Positions 16,644-24,798 are shown, numbered from the stretch's first letter. The stretch is 64,000 bases of DNA from Actinomadura alba (GCF_014323705.1 NZ_JABVEC010000023.1:1-64000), one strand, 5' to 3'. Program-made: numbers and translations. Notes: generated by a model from the sequence alone, not told the origin.

Positions 16644-17575
16644 TGGCCGGCACCACTCCGGCCCCCGACCCCGCGCGCCCCGAGCCGCAGAGCCGCCGAG
16701 CGGGGCAGAGCGAGCCGCCGAGCGGAGCGAGGCAGATCGACCGCGAGCGGGCCGATGGTGGCTGGACTGAGGAGCGCGCGGAGCGAGGAACGAGCGAGCA
16801 CGCGACGAGGGAAGCCGCCATCTTCGAGGCCCGCGAGCCGCCGAGCGGAGCGAGGCAGACCAACACAGCAATAGACGCAGAGGACGTCACGCGCACGTAC
16901 CGGATGGACGGGGTGGCGGTCTCGGCGCTGCGCGGCGTGAGCCTCCGGATCGGGCGGGGCGAGTTCGCTGCGATCCTCGGGCCCTCGGGCTCGGGGAAGT
17001 CCACGCTCATGCACCTGCTCGGCTGTCTCGACCGCCCGACGACGGGCGTGCTGCGGGTCGGTGGCCGGGAGGTGTCGAAGCTGTCCGACACCGAGCTCGC
17101 CGAGCTGCGCAACAACACGATCGGGTTCGTGTTCCAGTCGTTCCATCTGCTGGCGCGTACGAGCGCACGCGAGAACGTGGGCCTGCCGCTGGTCTACCAG
17201 GGCGTGCCGCGCAAGGAGCGGCGGGCGAGGGCCACCGAGGCACTGGCGGCGGTGGGGCTGTCGCACCGGCTGGACCATCGGCCCAGCCAGCTGTCCGGCG
17301 GTGAGCAGCAGCGGGTGGCCATCGCCCGCGCGCTGGTCGGCGAACCGCAGGTCGTGCTCGCCGACGAGCCCACCGGCAACCTCGACACCAGGACGGGCAA
17401 CGAGGTGATGGAACTGCTGGAACGGCTGAACGCCGAACACGGGGTGGCCGTGGTCCTCGTCACCCATGAGCCGGACATCGCCGACCGGGCGGCCCGGCAG
17501 ATCCATATTCGCGACGGCCTCATCGAACGCGACACCGGAGCGCTCACGGGACGTGACACCGGAGAGGGCACGTGA
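16643..17575 (+). CDS. MacB-type ABC transporter ATP-binding protein with repeat-derived N-terminal extension
   Basis: The ATPase domain begins near residue 77 and shows Walker A GPSGSGKST, the signature LSGGEQQRVAIARAL, Walker B VVLADEPTGNLD and a H-loop LVTHEP, all typical for the MacB/LolD group. The first 76 residues are not ATPase: they are encoded by the repeat element at 16747-16856 and its flanking direct repeats, giving EPPSGARQ twice (residues 24-31 and 65-72). The duplicated unit is 123 bp, exactly 41 codons, so the frame is kept. The ATG at 16643 overlaps the adaptor stop. No better downstream start with a ribosome binding site was seen. It partners the permease at 17604. Confidence 0.9.
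   Translation: MAGTTPAPDPARPEPQSRRAGQSEPPSGARQIDRERADGGWTEERAERGTSEHATREAAIFEAREPPSGARQTNTAIDAEDVTRTYRMDGVAVSALRGVSLRIGRGEFAAILGPSGSGKSTLMHLLGCLDRPTTGVLRVGGREVSKLSDTELAELRNNTIGFVFQSFHLLARTSARENVGLPLVYQGVPRKERRARATEALAAVGLSHRLDHRPSQLSGGEQQRVAIARALVGEPQVVLADEPTGNLDTRTGNEVMELLERLNAEHGVAVVLVTHEPDIADRAARQIHIRDGLIERDTGALTGRDTGEGT
16710..16859 (+). repeat. 27-bp direct repeats flanking repeat-element copy 1
   Basis: Identical 27-bp sequences at 16710-16736 and 16833-16859, offset by 123 bp. A degenerate third copy, lacking five internal bases, lies at 16690-16709. The repeat core is GCCGAGCGGAGCGAGGC and the copies also share the following AGA, so locus-specific bases were duplicated. Confidence 0.85.
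16747..16856 (+). repeat. Dispersed structured repeat element, copy 1
   Basis: Outer stem 7 bp (GCGGGCC 16747-16753 with GGCCCGC 16828-16834), inner stem 10 bp (GATGGTGGCT 16754-16763 with AGCCGCCATC 16813-16822), a 5-nt bulge TTCGA on the 3' side only, a 49-nt apical region starting GGACTGAGGAG and ending CGACGAGGGA, then the 22-bp conserved tail at 16835-16856. It lies inside the coding sequence of the ATP-binding protein. Copies 2 and 3 have the same layout with compensatory stem changes. Confidence 0.85.
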
Positions 17576-17603
17576 GGGCCGCCGAGGGGGAGTCGGCGCG
17601 ACG

Positions 17604-18794
17604 ATGAGATATCGCGAGGCGCTGCGGGTGGCGCTCGAGGCACTGCGGGTCAACCGGCTCCGCAGCGCCCTGACGATGTTCGGCGTGGTGGTCGGGGTGG
17701 CCGCCGTCGTGGTGCTCGTGGCGATCGGCTCAGGCGCGCGCAACCTGGTCGAGCAGGAGATCGAGGGTCTCGGGTCCAACATCGTCTTCGTCGTGCCCGG
17801 ACAGTTCTCGTTCGGCGCGGCCCCCACGGTCAGCCGGATGACGCTGGAGGACATCGGCTACCTGGGCCGCGTGGTCGGCGATGAGCGCAACATCGCGGTC
17901 ACGCTCAACTCCGGTGAGACGGTGCGGGCCGGGAAGTCGCAGATGTTCGCGTCGGTCGTCGGTGCGAACGAGAACGTCAGGAACGTCTTCGACCGGCCGC
18001 TGCGCGCGGGCGGGCGCTATCTGACCCGTACGGACGTCGAGACCCGGCGCCGGGTCGTGGTGCTCGGCTCCGAGGTGGCACAGAAGATCTTCGGCGACGT
18101 CGACCCGGTCGGCCGGCAGGTGGCGATCGCGGGCGGCGCGCGGTTCCGCGTCGTCGGGGTCTTCGAGGAGATCGGACAGACCTTCGGCCAGGCCCGGGAC
18201 TCCGAACTGCACATCCCGGTGACGACCGCTCAGCGGCTGTTCGGCGTGAACCACGTCGACTTTCTCGCGCTGCGGGCGTCGTCGGCCGACGACATCCCCC
18301 GGCTGCAGACGCAGGTCGTGGACGCGCTCCAGCGGAAGTACCCGGGGGAGCAGTTCTCCGCGGTGACCCAGACGCAGTTGCTCGGGACGATCGGCACCGT
18401 CCTGGGCGCGCTGACCGGGGTACTCGCCGCCATCGCCGCGATCTCACTGCTGGTCGGCGGCGTCGGCGTCTCCAACATCATGCTGGTCAGCGTGCGGGAG
18501 CGTACGCGCGAGATCGGGCTGCGCAAGGCGCTCGGAGCCAGGCAGCGGGACGTGGTGTCGCAGTTCCTGATCGAGGCGGTGTTGCTGACCACGCTCGGCG
18601 GGGTCATCGGCATCGGCTTGGGCGTCGGCGCCGCCGTGGCGATCGCCGCGGTCTCGCCGGTACCCGCCGCCATCGTCTGGTGGTCCCCGGCCCTGGCCTT
18701 CACGGTGTCGGTGGCCGTGGGGGTGTTCTTCGGGGTCGTCCCGGCCCGCAGGGCCGGCCGTCTCGACCCGGTCATCGCGCTCCGCAGCGAATGA
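17604..18794 (+). CDS. MacB/FtsX-type ABC transporter permease
   Basis: A 396-residue permease with the MacB layout: one N-terminal membrane helix (LTMFGVVVGVAAVVVLVAIG), a large extracytoplasmic domain of about 215 residues, then three C-terminal helices including ISLLVGGVGVSNIMLVSV and the FtsX-family signature RTREIGLRKALGARQRDV. The ATG at 17604 has an upstream GAGGGGGA. Together with the two preceding genes it forms an exporter or mechanotransmission complex; the substrate cannot be inferred. Confidence 0.93.
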   Translation: MRYREALRVALEALRVNRLRSALTMFGVVVGVAAVVVLVAIGSGARNLVEQEIEGLGSNIVFVVPGQFSFGAAPTVSRMTLEDIGYLGRVVGDERNIAVTLNSGETVRAGKSQMFASVVGANENVRNVFDRPLRAGGRYLTRTDVETRRRVVVLGSEVAQKIFGDVDPVGRQVAIAGGARFRVVGVFEEIGQTFGQARDSELHIPVTTAQRLFGVNHVDFLALRASSADDIPRLQTQVVDALQRKYPGEQFSAVTQTQLLGTIGTVLGALTGVLAAIAAISLLVGGVGVSNIMLVSVRERTREIGLRKALGARQRDVVSQFLIEAVLLTTLGGVIGIGLGVGAAVAIAAVSPVPAAIVWWSPALAFTVSVAVGVFFGVVPARRAGRLDPVIALRSE

Positions 18795-18847
18795 GCGCGG
18801 AATGAACGGCGCGGAACGAGTGCCGCGGAGGGGTAGGAGCGGCGGGG

Positions 18848-19837
18848 TCAGGCGGCGCCGCCCACGGCGGATGCCGCGATGGCCGCGCGGACGAAACGGG
18901 CGGTCTCGAGCATCGCGGCACGGGCTTCGGGGAGCACGTGGTTGAGGATCTGGAAGACGTGCATCTGCCCCTCCCAGACCTGCAGTTCACAGGAGGCTCC
19001 GGCGGCGCTGAGCACCTCGGCCAGCCGCTCCGCCTCGGCTCGCAGCAGCTCACCCCCTCCGACCTGGACGAAGAACGGGGGCGCGGCCGTCCACGGGCAG
19101 GTCAGCAGGGACAGCCGCGGATCTTCGAAGTCGCCCTTCCCGACGTACATCTGCCCGGCGAGCCGGGCGGCGGCCACGCTGACGTAGGGATCCCGGCACT
19201 GCCGATCGCGTTCGCCGGCCAGCTCGCAGGTGAGATCGACCCACGGCGAGTAGAGCACCACCCCGGCGGGAGCGGGCAGATCGGTCCGGCAGATCTCGCC
19301 GACCGTCGAGGCCGCGAGGTGACCGCCCGCGGAGTCGCCCGCGACCACGATGCGCGAACCGGGGATGCCCCGGCCCAGCAGGAACCGGTAGGCGTCCACG
19401 GCGTCGAGCAGCGCGGCCGGGAACGGGTGCTCCGGCGCGAGCCGGTACCGGGGCACGAGCACCGGTAAGTCGCAGTCGACCGCGAGGCGGGCCGTGATGG
19501 GCCGGTGGGTGCGCGGTGAGCAGGCGACATAGCCGCCCCCGTGCAGGTAAAGGATCGCGCTGTCCTCCGCGGTCGGCTCGATGGGCGTCACCCACTCGCC
19601 GACCACCGGCCGGCTCGTGGTGTCGGTGTGCGGATCGATCAGCTGTTGCACTCGTACCCGAGGGCCGGAACGGATCAGGCGCGCGGCGGCGTCGGCCGCC
19701 GTACGGGCCGTGCGCAGGGACACGGGGTTGCCGGGCAGCCTGCTCACGAAGGGTCTGACGCCGAGCCGAAGCGCTCGCGAGATTGCGCGACTCTGCATGC
19801 TCGGCCGGCGGTCGTACGGCGAGGGGTCCGGGTTCAT
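18848..19837 (-). CDS. Hormone-sensitive-lipase-family alpha/beta hydrolase
   Basis: A 329-residue esterase/lipase with the oxyanion-hole motif HGGGYVACSPRTH and the nucleophile GDSAGGHLAA, the signatures of the HSL (GDXG) family. The catalytic His lies in the C-terminal segment WEGQMHVFQILNH. The ATG at 19837 has a strong AAGGGGGG ribosome binding site, so a longer frame reaching 19906 is rejected. It is convergent with the exporter operon; no terminator-like hairpin stands out in the 53-bp gap. Confidence 0.9.
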   Translation of the reverse strand: MNPDPSPYDRRPSMQSRAISRALRLGVRPFVSRLPGNPVSLRTARTAADAAARLIRSGPRVRVQQLIDPHTDTTSRPVVGEWVTPIEPTAEDSAILYLHGGGYVACSPRTHRPITARLAVDCDLPVLVPRYRLAPEHPFPAALLDAVDAYRFLLGRGIPGSRIVVAGDSAGGHLAASTVGEICRTDLPAPAGVVLYSPWVDLTCELAGERDRQCRDPYVSVAAARLAGQMYVGKGDFEDPRLSLLTCPWTAAPPFFVQVGGGELLRAEAERLAEVLSAAGASCELQVWEGQMHVFQILNHVLPEARAAMLETARFVRAAIAASAVGGAA

Positions 19838-19998
19838 CGACGCCCCCCTTACTCGTTGGCACGTTACCAATATGTTAATAGATGCCCGGAATACGGCAGA
19901 TCTCACATCACTGACCTGGGTGAACAGCGACCGGTGTGACGGAGGGCGCCCGGCGGGGTGTGACTGGCGCCACGCCGAGGAAAGGGGCGCGGTGACGC

Positions 19999-20004
19999 TA
20001 GCGT
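19999..20004 (+). promoter_or_regulatory. -10 element of the acuC-like gene (leaderless type)
   Basis: TAGCGT followed by GAGGCC and then the ATG at 20011. The GAGG could also act as a weak ribosome binding site on a longer transcript. Confidence 0.35.
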
Positions 20005-20010
20005 GAGGCC

Positions 20011-21204
20011 ATGAGCCGTTCGCTTCGGATCCTTTGGGACGACAAGCTCACCTCCTATGACTTCGGCCCCACCCACCCCCTGAATCCCGTACGCGTCGAA
20101 CTGACCATGGCGCTGGCCCGTGATCACGGAGTGCTGGACCACCCGAACGTCGAGGTCGCCGGGTTCGCGGCGGCCGGTGACGATCTGATCGGGCTGGTGC
20201 ACGACCCGGGTTACATCGCCGCGGTCAAGCGCGCAGGCGGGACCGGCTCTCCCGAACTCGCCCATGGCCTCGGCAGCCCCGACAACCCGGTCTTCCCCGG
20301 CATGCACGAGGCGGCCGCGCTGGTGACCGGCGCGTCCGTCGCCGCCGCAGAGGCGGTCTGGTCGGGCGAGGCCGAGCACGCCGCCAATGTGGCGGGCGGC
20401 CTGCATCACGCCATGCGCGACAGCGCCTCGGGATTCTGCGTCTACAACGACCCCGCGATCGCGATCGCCTGGCTGCTGGAGAACGGGGCCCGGCGGGTGG
20501 CGTACGTGGACGTCGACGTCCACCACGGCGACGGTGTGCAGGCGGCCTTCTTCGATGATCCGCGGGTTCTGACGATCAGCCTGCACGAGGGGCCGCACAC
20601 GCTCTTCCCCGGCACCGGCCATTCCCACGAGACCGATACCGCCGGTACCGCCGTCAACGTGGCCCTCCCACCGGGAACCGGCGACGCAGCCTGGCTGAGG
20701 GCCTTCCACGCCGTCGTGCCGCCGCTGCTGCGCGCGTTCGATCCCGAGATCCTCGTCACCCAGCACGGTTGTGACAGCCACGCGCTCGACCCGCTCGCCC
20801 ACCTGTCCCTGACCGTCGACGGCCAGCGCGCGGCCTACGAGGCGCTGCACGGCCTGGCGCACGAGATCACCGGCGGGCGCTGGGTGCTGACCGGCGGCGG
20901 CGGGTACGAACTCGTCCACGTCGTCCCGAGGGCGTGGACCCACCTGCTGGCCGAGGCCGCCGGCCGGCCGATCGACCCGGCCACGCCCACTCCGGACTCC
21001 TGGCGCGAATTCGTACGGCGGCGCACCGGCCAGAACGCGCCCCAGCGGATGACCGACCGGGCCGCCGGCCAGGAGCCGCCGACCACCGACGTCAAGAGCT
21101 GGGCGGACGGCTACGACCCGGCCAGCCGGCTGGACCAGGCCGTCCTGGCGACCCGCCGCGCCGTCTTCCCCGAACACGGCCTCGACCCCCTGACCGAAAC
21201 ATGA
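20011..21204 (+). CDS. AcuC-like histone-deacetylase-family hydrolase
   Basis: A zinc-dependent deacetylase of the class I/II HDAC superfamily, 397 residues. Catalytic features include the tandem region GGLHHAMRD, FCVYNDPAIAI, the zinc-binding DVDVHHGDGVQ, and the later Asp in TQHGCDSHALDPLAH and GGGGYELVHV. By analogy with AcuC it probably deacetylates proteins such as acetyl-CoA synthetase or small acetylated amines; the target is not shown by context. The next gene begins 64 bp downstream in the same direction. Confidence 0.9.
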   Translation: MSRSLRILWDDKLTSYDFGPTHPLNPVRVELTMALARDHGVLDHPNVEVAGFAAAGDDLIGLVHDPGYIAAVKRAGGTGSPELAHGLGSPDNPVFPGMHEAAALVTGASVAAAEAVWSGEAEHAANVAGGLHHAMRDSASGFCVYNDPAIAIAWLLENGARRVAYVDVDVHHGDGVQAAFFDDPRVLTISLHEGPHTLFPGTGHSHETDTAGTAVNVALPPGTGDAAWLRAFHAVVPPLLRAFDPEILVTQHGCDSHALDPLAHLSLTVDGQRAAYEALHGLAHEITGGRWVLTGGGGYELVHVVPRAWTHLLAEAAGRPIDPATPTPDSWREFVRRRTGQNAPQRMTDRAAGQEPPTTDVKSWADGYDPASRLDQAVLATRRAVFPEHGLDPLTET

Positions 21205-21268
21205 TCCCTAAGGTCGTACAACCTGTGTCCTCCCGTGATGTCCCTGCCGCCGTGCCGGAGGCGCGGCC

Positions 21269-22072
21269 GTGAGCACCGCCATGAACCGAGCCGAACTGAG
21301 AGCCCACCTGGTCCGCACCATGATCGCGGGCGACGTGGCGACCCCCCGGCAGAACAACCTGTCGCACTACCGCAAGATGAGCGATCGCAAGCCGTACTAC
21401 CTGTTCGGGCTGGAGCTCCAGAAGCCGTGGAGCTTCGAGGACGTGCTCGCGATGATGGTCGAGAAGTGCGGCGTCGACCCCGACCCCGGGCATTTCTACG
21501 GCGACGACACCATCGATCCGGACCTGACGATCGACGCACTCGACGCGATGGCGGACCGGCTCCGGCTGGCCGCCGAGCGCCGGGAGCGGGTCGTGCTGGC
21601 CACCGGCCATCCGTCCGGCATACTGCCGATCCATCTCGCCGTCGGTCGCGCGCTGAGGGCCCGTGGCTGCCGGATCCTCACGCCCGCCGCCGGGTGGTCC
21701 TACGAGGTCGGGACGTCCGACGGCCCGCGATGGCGGGAGATCCGGTACGTCGAGGGCGTGGCGATGCTGAACACCGGGGGATCGCTGTTCCACACCCACG
21801 ACGCCGCGCCGATGGAGGCGATGCTGGCCGAGCTCGCAGCGGAATCGAGCGATTGGCCGGATCTGGCCATCGCCGATCATGGCTGGGCCGGGGCGGCCGG
21901 ACAGGCCGGGATCGATACCGTGGGATTCGCCGACTGCAACGATCCGGCCCTGTTCGCGGGGGAGGCGGAAGGGAAAATCGCCGTCGTTGTGCCGCTGGAC
22001 GACAACGTATCGCCCCAGCACTACAGCGAGGTTGCGGCTTACCTTCTGGCCCGCTCTGAACTGATTGCCTGA
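21269..22072 (+). CDS. Putative phosphatase paired with the AcuC-like gene
   Basis: A 267-residue soluble protein. Segments such as VVLATGHPSGILPIHLAVGRALRARGC (approximate residues 110-135), LNTGGSLFHTHDA and IADHGWAGAAGQAGIDTVGFADCND look like an alpha/beta nucleotide- or phosphate-binding fold. I recall actinobacterial homologues next to acuC being annotated simply as phosphatases; no motif here proves that activity. The GTG at 21269 is the start, with an in-frame ATG four codons later. It probably shares a transcript with the deacetylase. Confidence 0.7.
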   Translation: MSTAMNRAELRAHLVRTMIAGDVATPRQNNLSHYRKMSDRKPYYLFGLELQKPWSFEDVLAMMVEKCGVDPDPGHFYGDDTIDPDLTIDALDAMADRLRLAAERRERVVLATGHPSGILPIHLAVGRALRARGCRILTPAAGWSYEVGTSDGPRWREIRYVEGVAMLNTGGSLFHTHDAAPMEAMLAELAAESSDWPDLAIADHGWAGAAGQAGIDTVGFADCNDPALFAGEAEGKIAVVVPLDDNVSPQHYSEVAAYLLARSELIA

Positions 22073-22180
22073 ACTCCCCTCTTGCGACTCCCGGTACACG
22101 ATTTACGCTGGAGGAAGTACACGTGCGTGATCAAAGTCACCCAAGAGCAGGTGTGCAGCACGTGTGGAAGAGGGCGTCCG

Positions 22181-22384
22181 ATGAGCTCAGGCGAGCGACC
22201 TCTCAGTGAGGTCAGGTTCCTGACTGTGGCCGAAGTGGCGGCGGTGATGCGGGTGTCCAAGATGACCGTTTACCGCCTGGTTCACTCAGGTGAGCTGCCC
22301 GCCATCCGTGTGGGCCGCTCTTTCCGGGTCCCCGAACAGGCTGTCCACGATTATCTGCGCGACGCGTACATCGAGGCCGGATAG
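22181..22384 (+). CDS. Small helix-turn-helix protein (excisionase/MerR-like)
   Basis: A 67-residue DNA-binding protein that is almost entirely one winged helix-turn-helix: FLTVAEVAAVMRVSKMTVYR, then LVHSGELPAIRVGRSFRVPEQAVHDYL. The ATG at 22181 has GGAAGAGGG upstream; the longer reading frame is not conserved in character. Position directly before bS22 and an epimerase matches the M. tuberculosis Rv0500A arrangement. It belongs to the same broad family as BldC but is a separate gene from the BldC at 46956. Its targets are unknown. Confidence 0.88.
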   Translation: MSSGERPLSEVRFLTVAEVAAVMRVSKMTVYRLVHSGELPAIRVGRSFRVPEQAVHDYLRDAYIEAG

Positions 22385-22399
22385 CCGGGGAGCCGCAGA

Positions 22400-22431
22400 G
22401 ACCGCCGTGGCCGGTTCAACCACGGGCGGTC
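22400..22431 (+). terminator. Hairpin terminator after the HTH gene
   Basis: Arms GACCGCCGTGG (22400-22410) and CCACGGGCGGTC (22420-22431) pair with a single bulged G and a 9-nt loop, starting 15 bp after the stop codon. No U-tract. Confidence 0.65.
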
Positions 22432-22598
22432 GATGACGGACTCGCGTACCGGCCGTGCGGCCGGCGGCGGGGGTACTGACGCGACCGGCGGCCTGTGGGC
22501 CGTCGGTGCAGCGGTACCCTTGGCCTTTAGGCTGCCCACCCGTAGCGGTGAGGTCGGCCGTTCCGGTACTTATCACCCCGTACGTCGAGTGAGGTTTC

Positions 22599-22697
22599 GT
22601 GGGTTCCGTCATCAAGAAGCGTCGTAAGCGGATGGCCAAGAAGAAGCACCGTAAGCTGCTGAAGAAGACGCGCGTGCAGCGTCGTAACAAGAAGTGA
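22599..22697 (+). CDS. Small ribosomal subunit protein bS22 (AURKAIP1/COX24-like)
   Basis: A 32-residue, extremely basic protein beginning MGSVIKKRRKRMAKKKHRK. It matches the actinobacteria-specific small-subunit protein bS22 found in mycobacterial ribosomes (Rv0500B type) and the mitochondrial AURKAIP1/Cox24 motif. The GTG start has GAGG 5 nt upstream, and the coding stretch is clean to a TGA at 22695. It is easily missed because of its size. It sits between the HTH gene and the epimerase exactly as in mycobacteria. Confidence 0.93.
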   Translation: MGSVIKKRRKRMAKKKHRKLLKKTRVQRRNKK

Positions 22698-22723
22698 ACG
22701 GATCGGCCAAGCAGCCGTAAGGG

Positions 22724-23797
22724 GTGGGGCGCACGATCTCTGCCAGGGACGACTCCGGAGCGGAGTCGGGGCGAAACGCCTCCGGCTCGACGGCGCACGT
22801 CGTTCTGGTGACCGGTGTTTCCCGGTTTCTGGGAGCCCGGGTCGCCACCGCGCTTGAGGCCGATCCCCGCATCGAGCGGGTGATCGGTGTCGACACGGTC
22901 CCACCCGGCACGCCTCTTGGCCGTACCGAGTTCGTACGCGTCGACATCCGCACGCCGAGCATCGCGAAGGTCATCGCTTCGGCCGACGTCGACACCGTCG
23001 TACATCTCAATCTGGTGACGGCGCCGGCGGGCCCGCGGCCGAAGATGAAGGAACTCAACGTCATCGGCACCATGCAACTGCTGGCCGCGTGCCAGCGGTC
23101 GCCGGACATGCGCAAGCTCGTGGTGCGTTCGTCGGCGGCGGTCTACGGCGCGTCCCCACGGGACCACGCGGTCTTCAGCGAGATGGACGAGCCGGTCGAG
23201 GCGCCGTCCTCCGGGTATGCCAAGGACGCCGTCGAGATCGAGGGATACGTGCGCGGGCTGAAACGGCGCCGATCCGATCTGAAGGTGTCGGTGCTGCGTT
23301 TCGCGAGCTTCCTCGGGCCGGGGGTCGACTCGCCGCTGACCCGGTACTTCCGCATGCCGGTCGTGCCGACGGTGCTGGGGTTCGATCCGCGGCTGCAGTT
23401 CGTCCATGAGGACGACGGCATCGAAGTGCTGCGCCGGATGATCGTCGAAGACCATCCGGGCACCTACAACGTCGCCGGCGACGGCGTGCTGCTGCTCTCC
23501 CAGGCGCTCCGCCGGGCCGGCCGGCCGAGTGTCCCGATGCCCGCCGCCACGCTTTCCGCGCTCGGTGACGCGGGCAGGCGCCTCCCGTCCATGTCCGCGT
23601 TCTCGCCCGAGCTGCTCCGGTGGCTCACCTACGGCCGGGTCGTCGACACGGCCCGGTTGGTGAAGGAACTCGCCTGGCGGCCGAAGTACGGTTCAGAGGC
23701 GGCGTTCGGCGAGTTCGTGCAGGCCCAGGGGCTTTCCCGGCGGATTCCCGTCGAGCTGTTCGACCGGCTGACCGGGGGGCTCGGGAACTCGGGGTGA
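22724..23797 (+). CDS. NAD-dependent epimerase/dehydratase (extended SDR)
   Basis: Extended short-chain dehydrogenase of about 357 residues. The NAD motif is VVLVTGVSRFLGARVA near residue 26 and the catalytic pattern is a Ser-Ser-x-Tyr type (VVRSSAAVYGASP, then SGYAKDAVE with Tyr and Lys). The family is like GalE2 (Rv0501), but the sugar substrate is uncertain. The GTG at 22724 directly follows an AAGGGG sequence with almost no spacing, and a hairpin at 22750-22768 lies in the first codons, so translation may really start nearer the domain. An acyltransferase follows. Confidence 0.85.
   Translation: MGRTISARDDSGAESGRNASGSTAHVVLVTGVSRFLGARVATALEADPRIERVIGVDTVPPGTPLGRTEFVRVDIRTPSIAKVIASADVDTVVHLNLVTAPAGPRPKMKELNVIGTMQLLAACQRSPDMRKLVVRSSAAVYGASPRDHAVFSEMDEPVEAPSSGYAKDAVEIEGYVRGLKRRRSDLKVSVLRFASFLGPGVDSPLTRYFRMPVVPTVLGFDPRLQFVHEDDGIEVLRRMIVEDHPGTYNVAGDGVLLLSQALRRAGRPSVPMPAATLSALGDAGRRLPSMSAFSPELLRWLTYGRVVDTARLVKELAWRPKYGSEAAFGEFVQAQGLSRRIPVELFDRLTGGLGNSG
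22750..22768 (+). repeat. Inverted repeat at the 5' end of the epimerase gene
   Basis: CGACTCCG and CGGAGTCG pair perfectly around a GAG loop. It lies 53 bp after the bS22 stop and could be a terminator or attenuator, or simply coding sequence. Confidence 0.4.
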
Positions 23798-23862
23798 GTG
23801 ACCGGGACATCGGCCCCGGCGGTCGCCGAACCCGCCGAGGAACGGCACACACGGGAGGCACG

Positions 23863-24798
23863 ATGGACGCGCACGGCTCGTTCGCTTCCGCCGGCACCGG
23901 CAAGGACGCGGACGTCATCCCGATCAACGTGGGCAGGCACGCCGCCACGCCGGAGCCCGAGCCGAGCGACCTGGAGCGCAGGATCGCCTCGGGGCTGGCC
24001 TTCCTGCGCCGCCGGCTGACCGGGGAGTACGAGGTCGACGAGTTCGGGTTCGACCCCGAGTTCAACAGCACTCTGGTGCTGCCGATCGCCCGGGCGCTGT
24101 ACGAGCACTGGTTCCGGGTCGAGGTGCACGGTCTGAAGAACCTGCCGGCCGACGGGGGCGCGCTGATCGTCGCCAACCACTCGGGCACGCTTCCCCTCGA
24201 CGGGCTCATGCTCCAGGTGGGCGTGCACGACAACGCCGGCCGCGACCTGCGGCTGCTGGGCGCCGACCTCATCTACCAGGTACCGATGCTCGGCCACCTG
24301 TCCCGCAAGAGCGGCCACACGCTCGCCTGCCAGGCCGACGCCGCCCGGCTGCTGGACAAGGGCGAGCTCGTCGGGGTCTTCCCCGAGGGCTTCAAGGGCG
24401 TCGGCAAGCCCTTCCACGATCGCTACAAGCTCCAGCGGTTCGGTCGCGGCGGCTTCGTCGGCACCGCGCTGAGGGCACAGACCCCCGTCATCCCGTGCGC
24501 CATCGTGGGGGCCGAGGAGATCTACCCCAAGATCGCCGACCTGCGCCCGCTGGCCCGGCTGTTCGGCTTCCCCTACTTCCCGATCACGCCGACCTTCCCG
24601 CTGTTCGGCCTGTTCGGGCTCATCCCGCTTCCGTCGAAGTGGGTGATCCAGTTCGGTGAGCCGGTCCCGATGGGCGATTACGACGCGGCCGCCGCCGACG
24701 ACCCGATCACGCTCTTCAACCTCACCGACCACGTGCGCGAGATCATCCAGCAGATGCTGTACGACACGCTGCTCAAACGGGGCCCCGCGTTCTTCTAG
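23863..24798 (+). CDS. PlsC-type 1-acyl-sn-glycerol-3-phosphate acyltransferase
   Basis: A 311-residue acyltransferase. The His/Asp catalytic motif is in VANHSGTLPLDG, the glycerol-phosphate-binding motif is VFPEGFKGVGKP and the late motif is IPCAIVGAEE. It closely resembles the Rv0502 family, which lies next to galE2 in mycobacteria. The ATG at 23863 has a GGGAGG ribosome binding site. The first 45 residues are a poorly conserved acidic tail. It probably acts in membrane lipid or glycolipid assembly at the inner membrane face. Confidence 0.88.
   Translation: MDAHGSFASAGTGKDADVIPINVGRHAATPEPEPSDLERRIASGLAFLRRRLTGEYEVDEFGFDPEFNSTLVLPIARALYEHWFRVEVHGLKNLPADGGALIVANHSGTLPLDGLMLQVGVHDNAGRDLRLLGADLIYQVPMLGHLSRKSGHTLACQADAARLLDKGELVGVFPEGFKGVGKPFHDRYKLQRFGRGGFVGTALRAQTPVIPCAIVGAEEIYPKIADLRPLARLFGFPYFPITPTFPLFGLFGLIPLPSKWVIQFGEPVPMGDYDAAAADDPITLFNLTDHVREIIQQMLYDTLLKRGPAFF

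Noticed and set aside
16747..16856. Repeat element explained as an ordinary intrinsic terminator
   Set aside because: Copy 1 is inside coding sequence, there is no U-tract, and the apical region and tail are more conserved than the stems. A terminator would show the opposite.
15021..16871. 616-codon minus-strand frame over the adaptor gene
   Set aside because: Antisense to a clear HlyD-type adaptor; composition biased to Arg/Pro/Ala; no recognisable motif.
22181..22384. Naming this HTH gene bldC
   Set aside because: The protein at 46956-47159 matches BldC much better (DPKTVTRW, GGHRRFRESEV). The gene here matches the Rv0500A-type neighbour of bS22.
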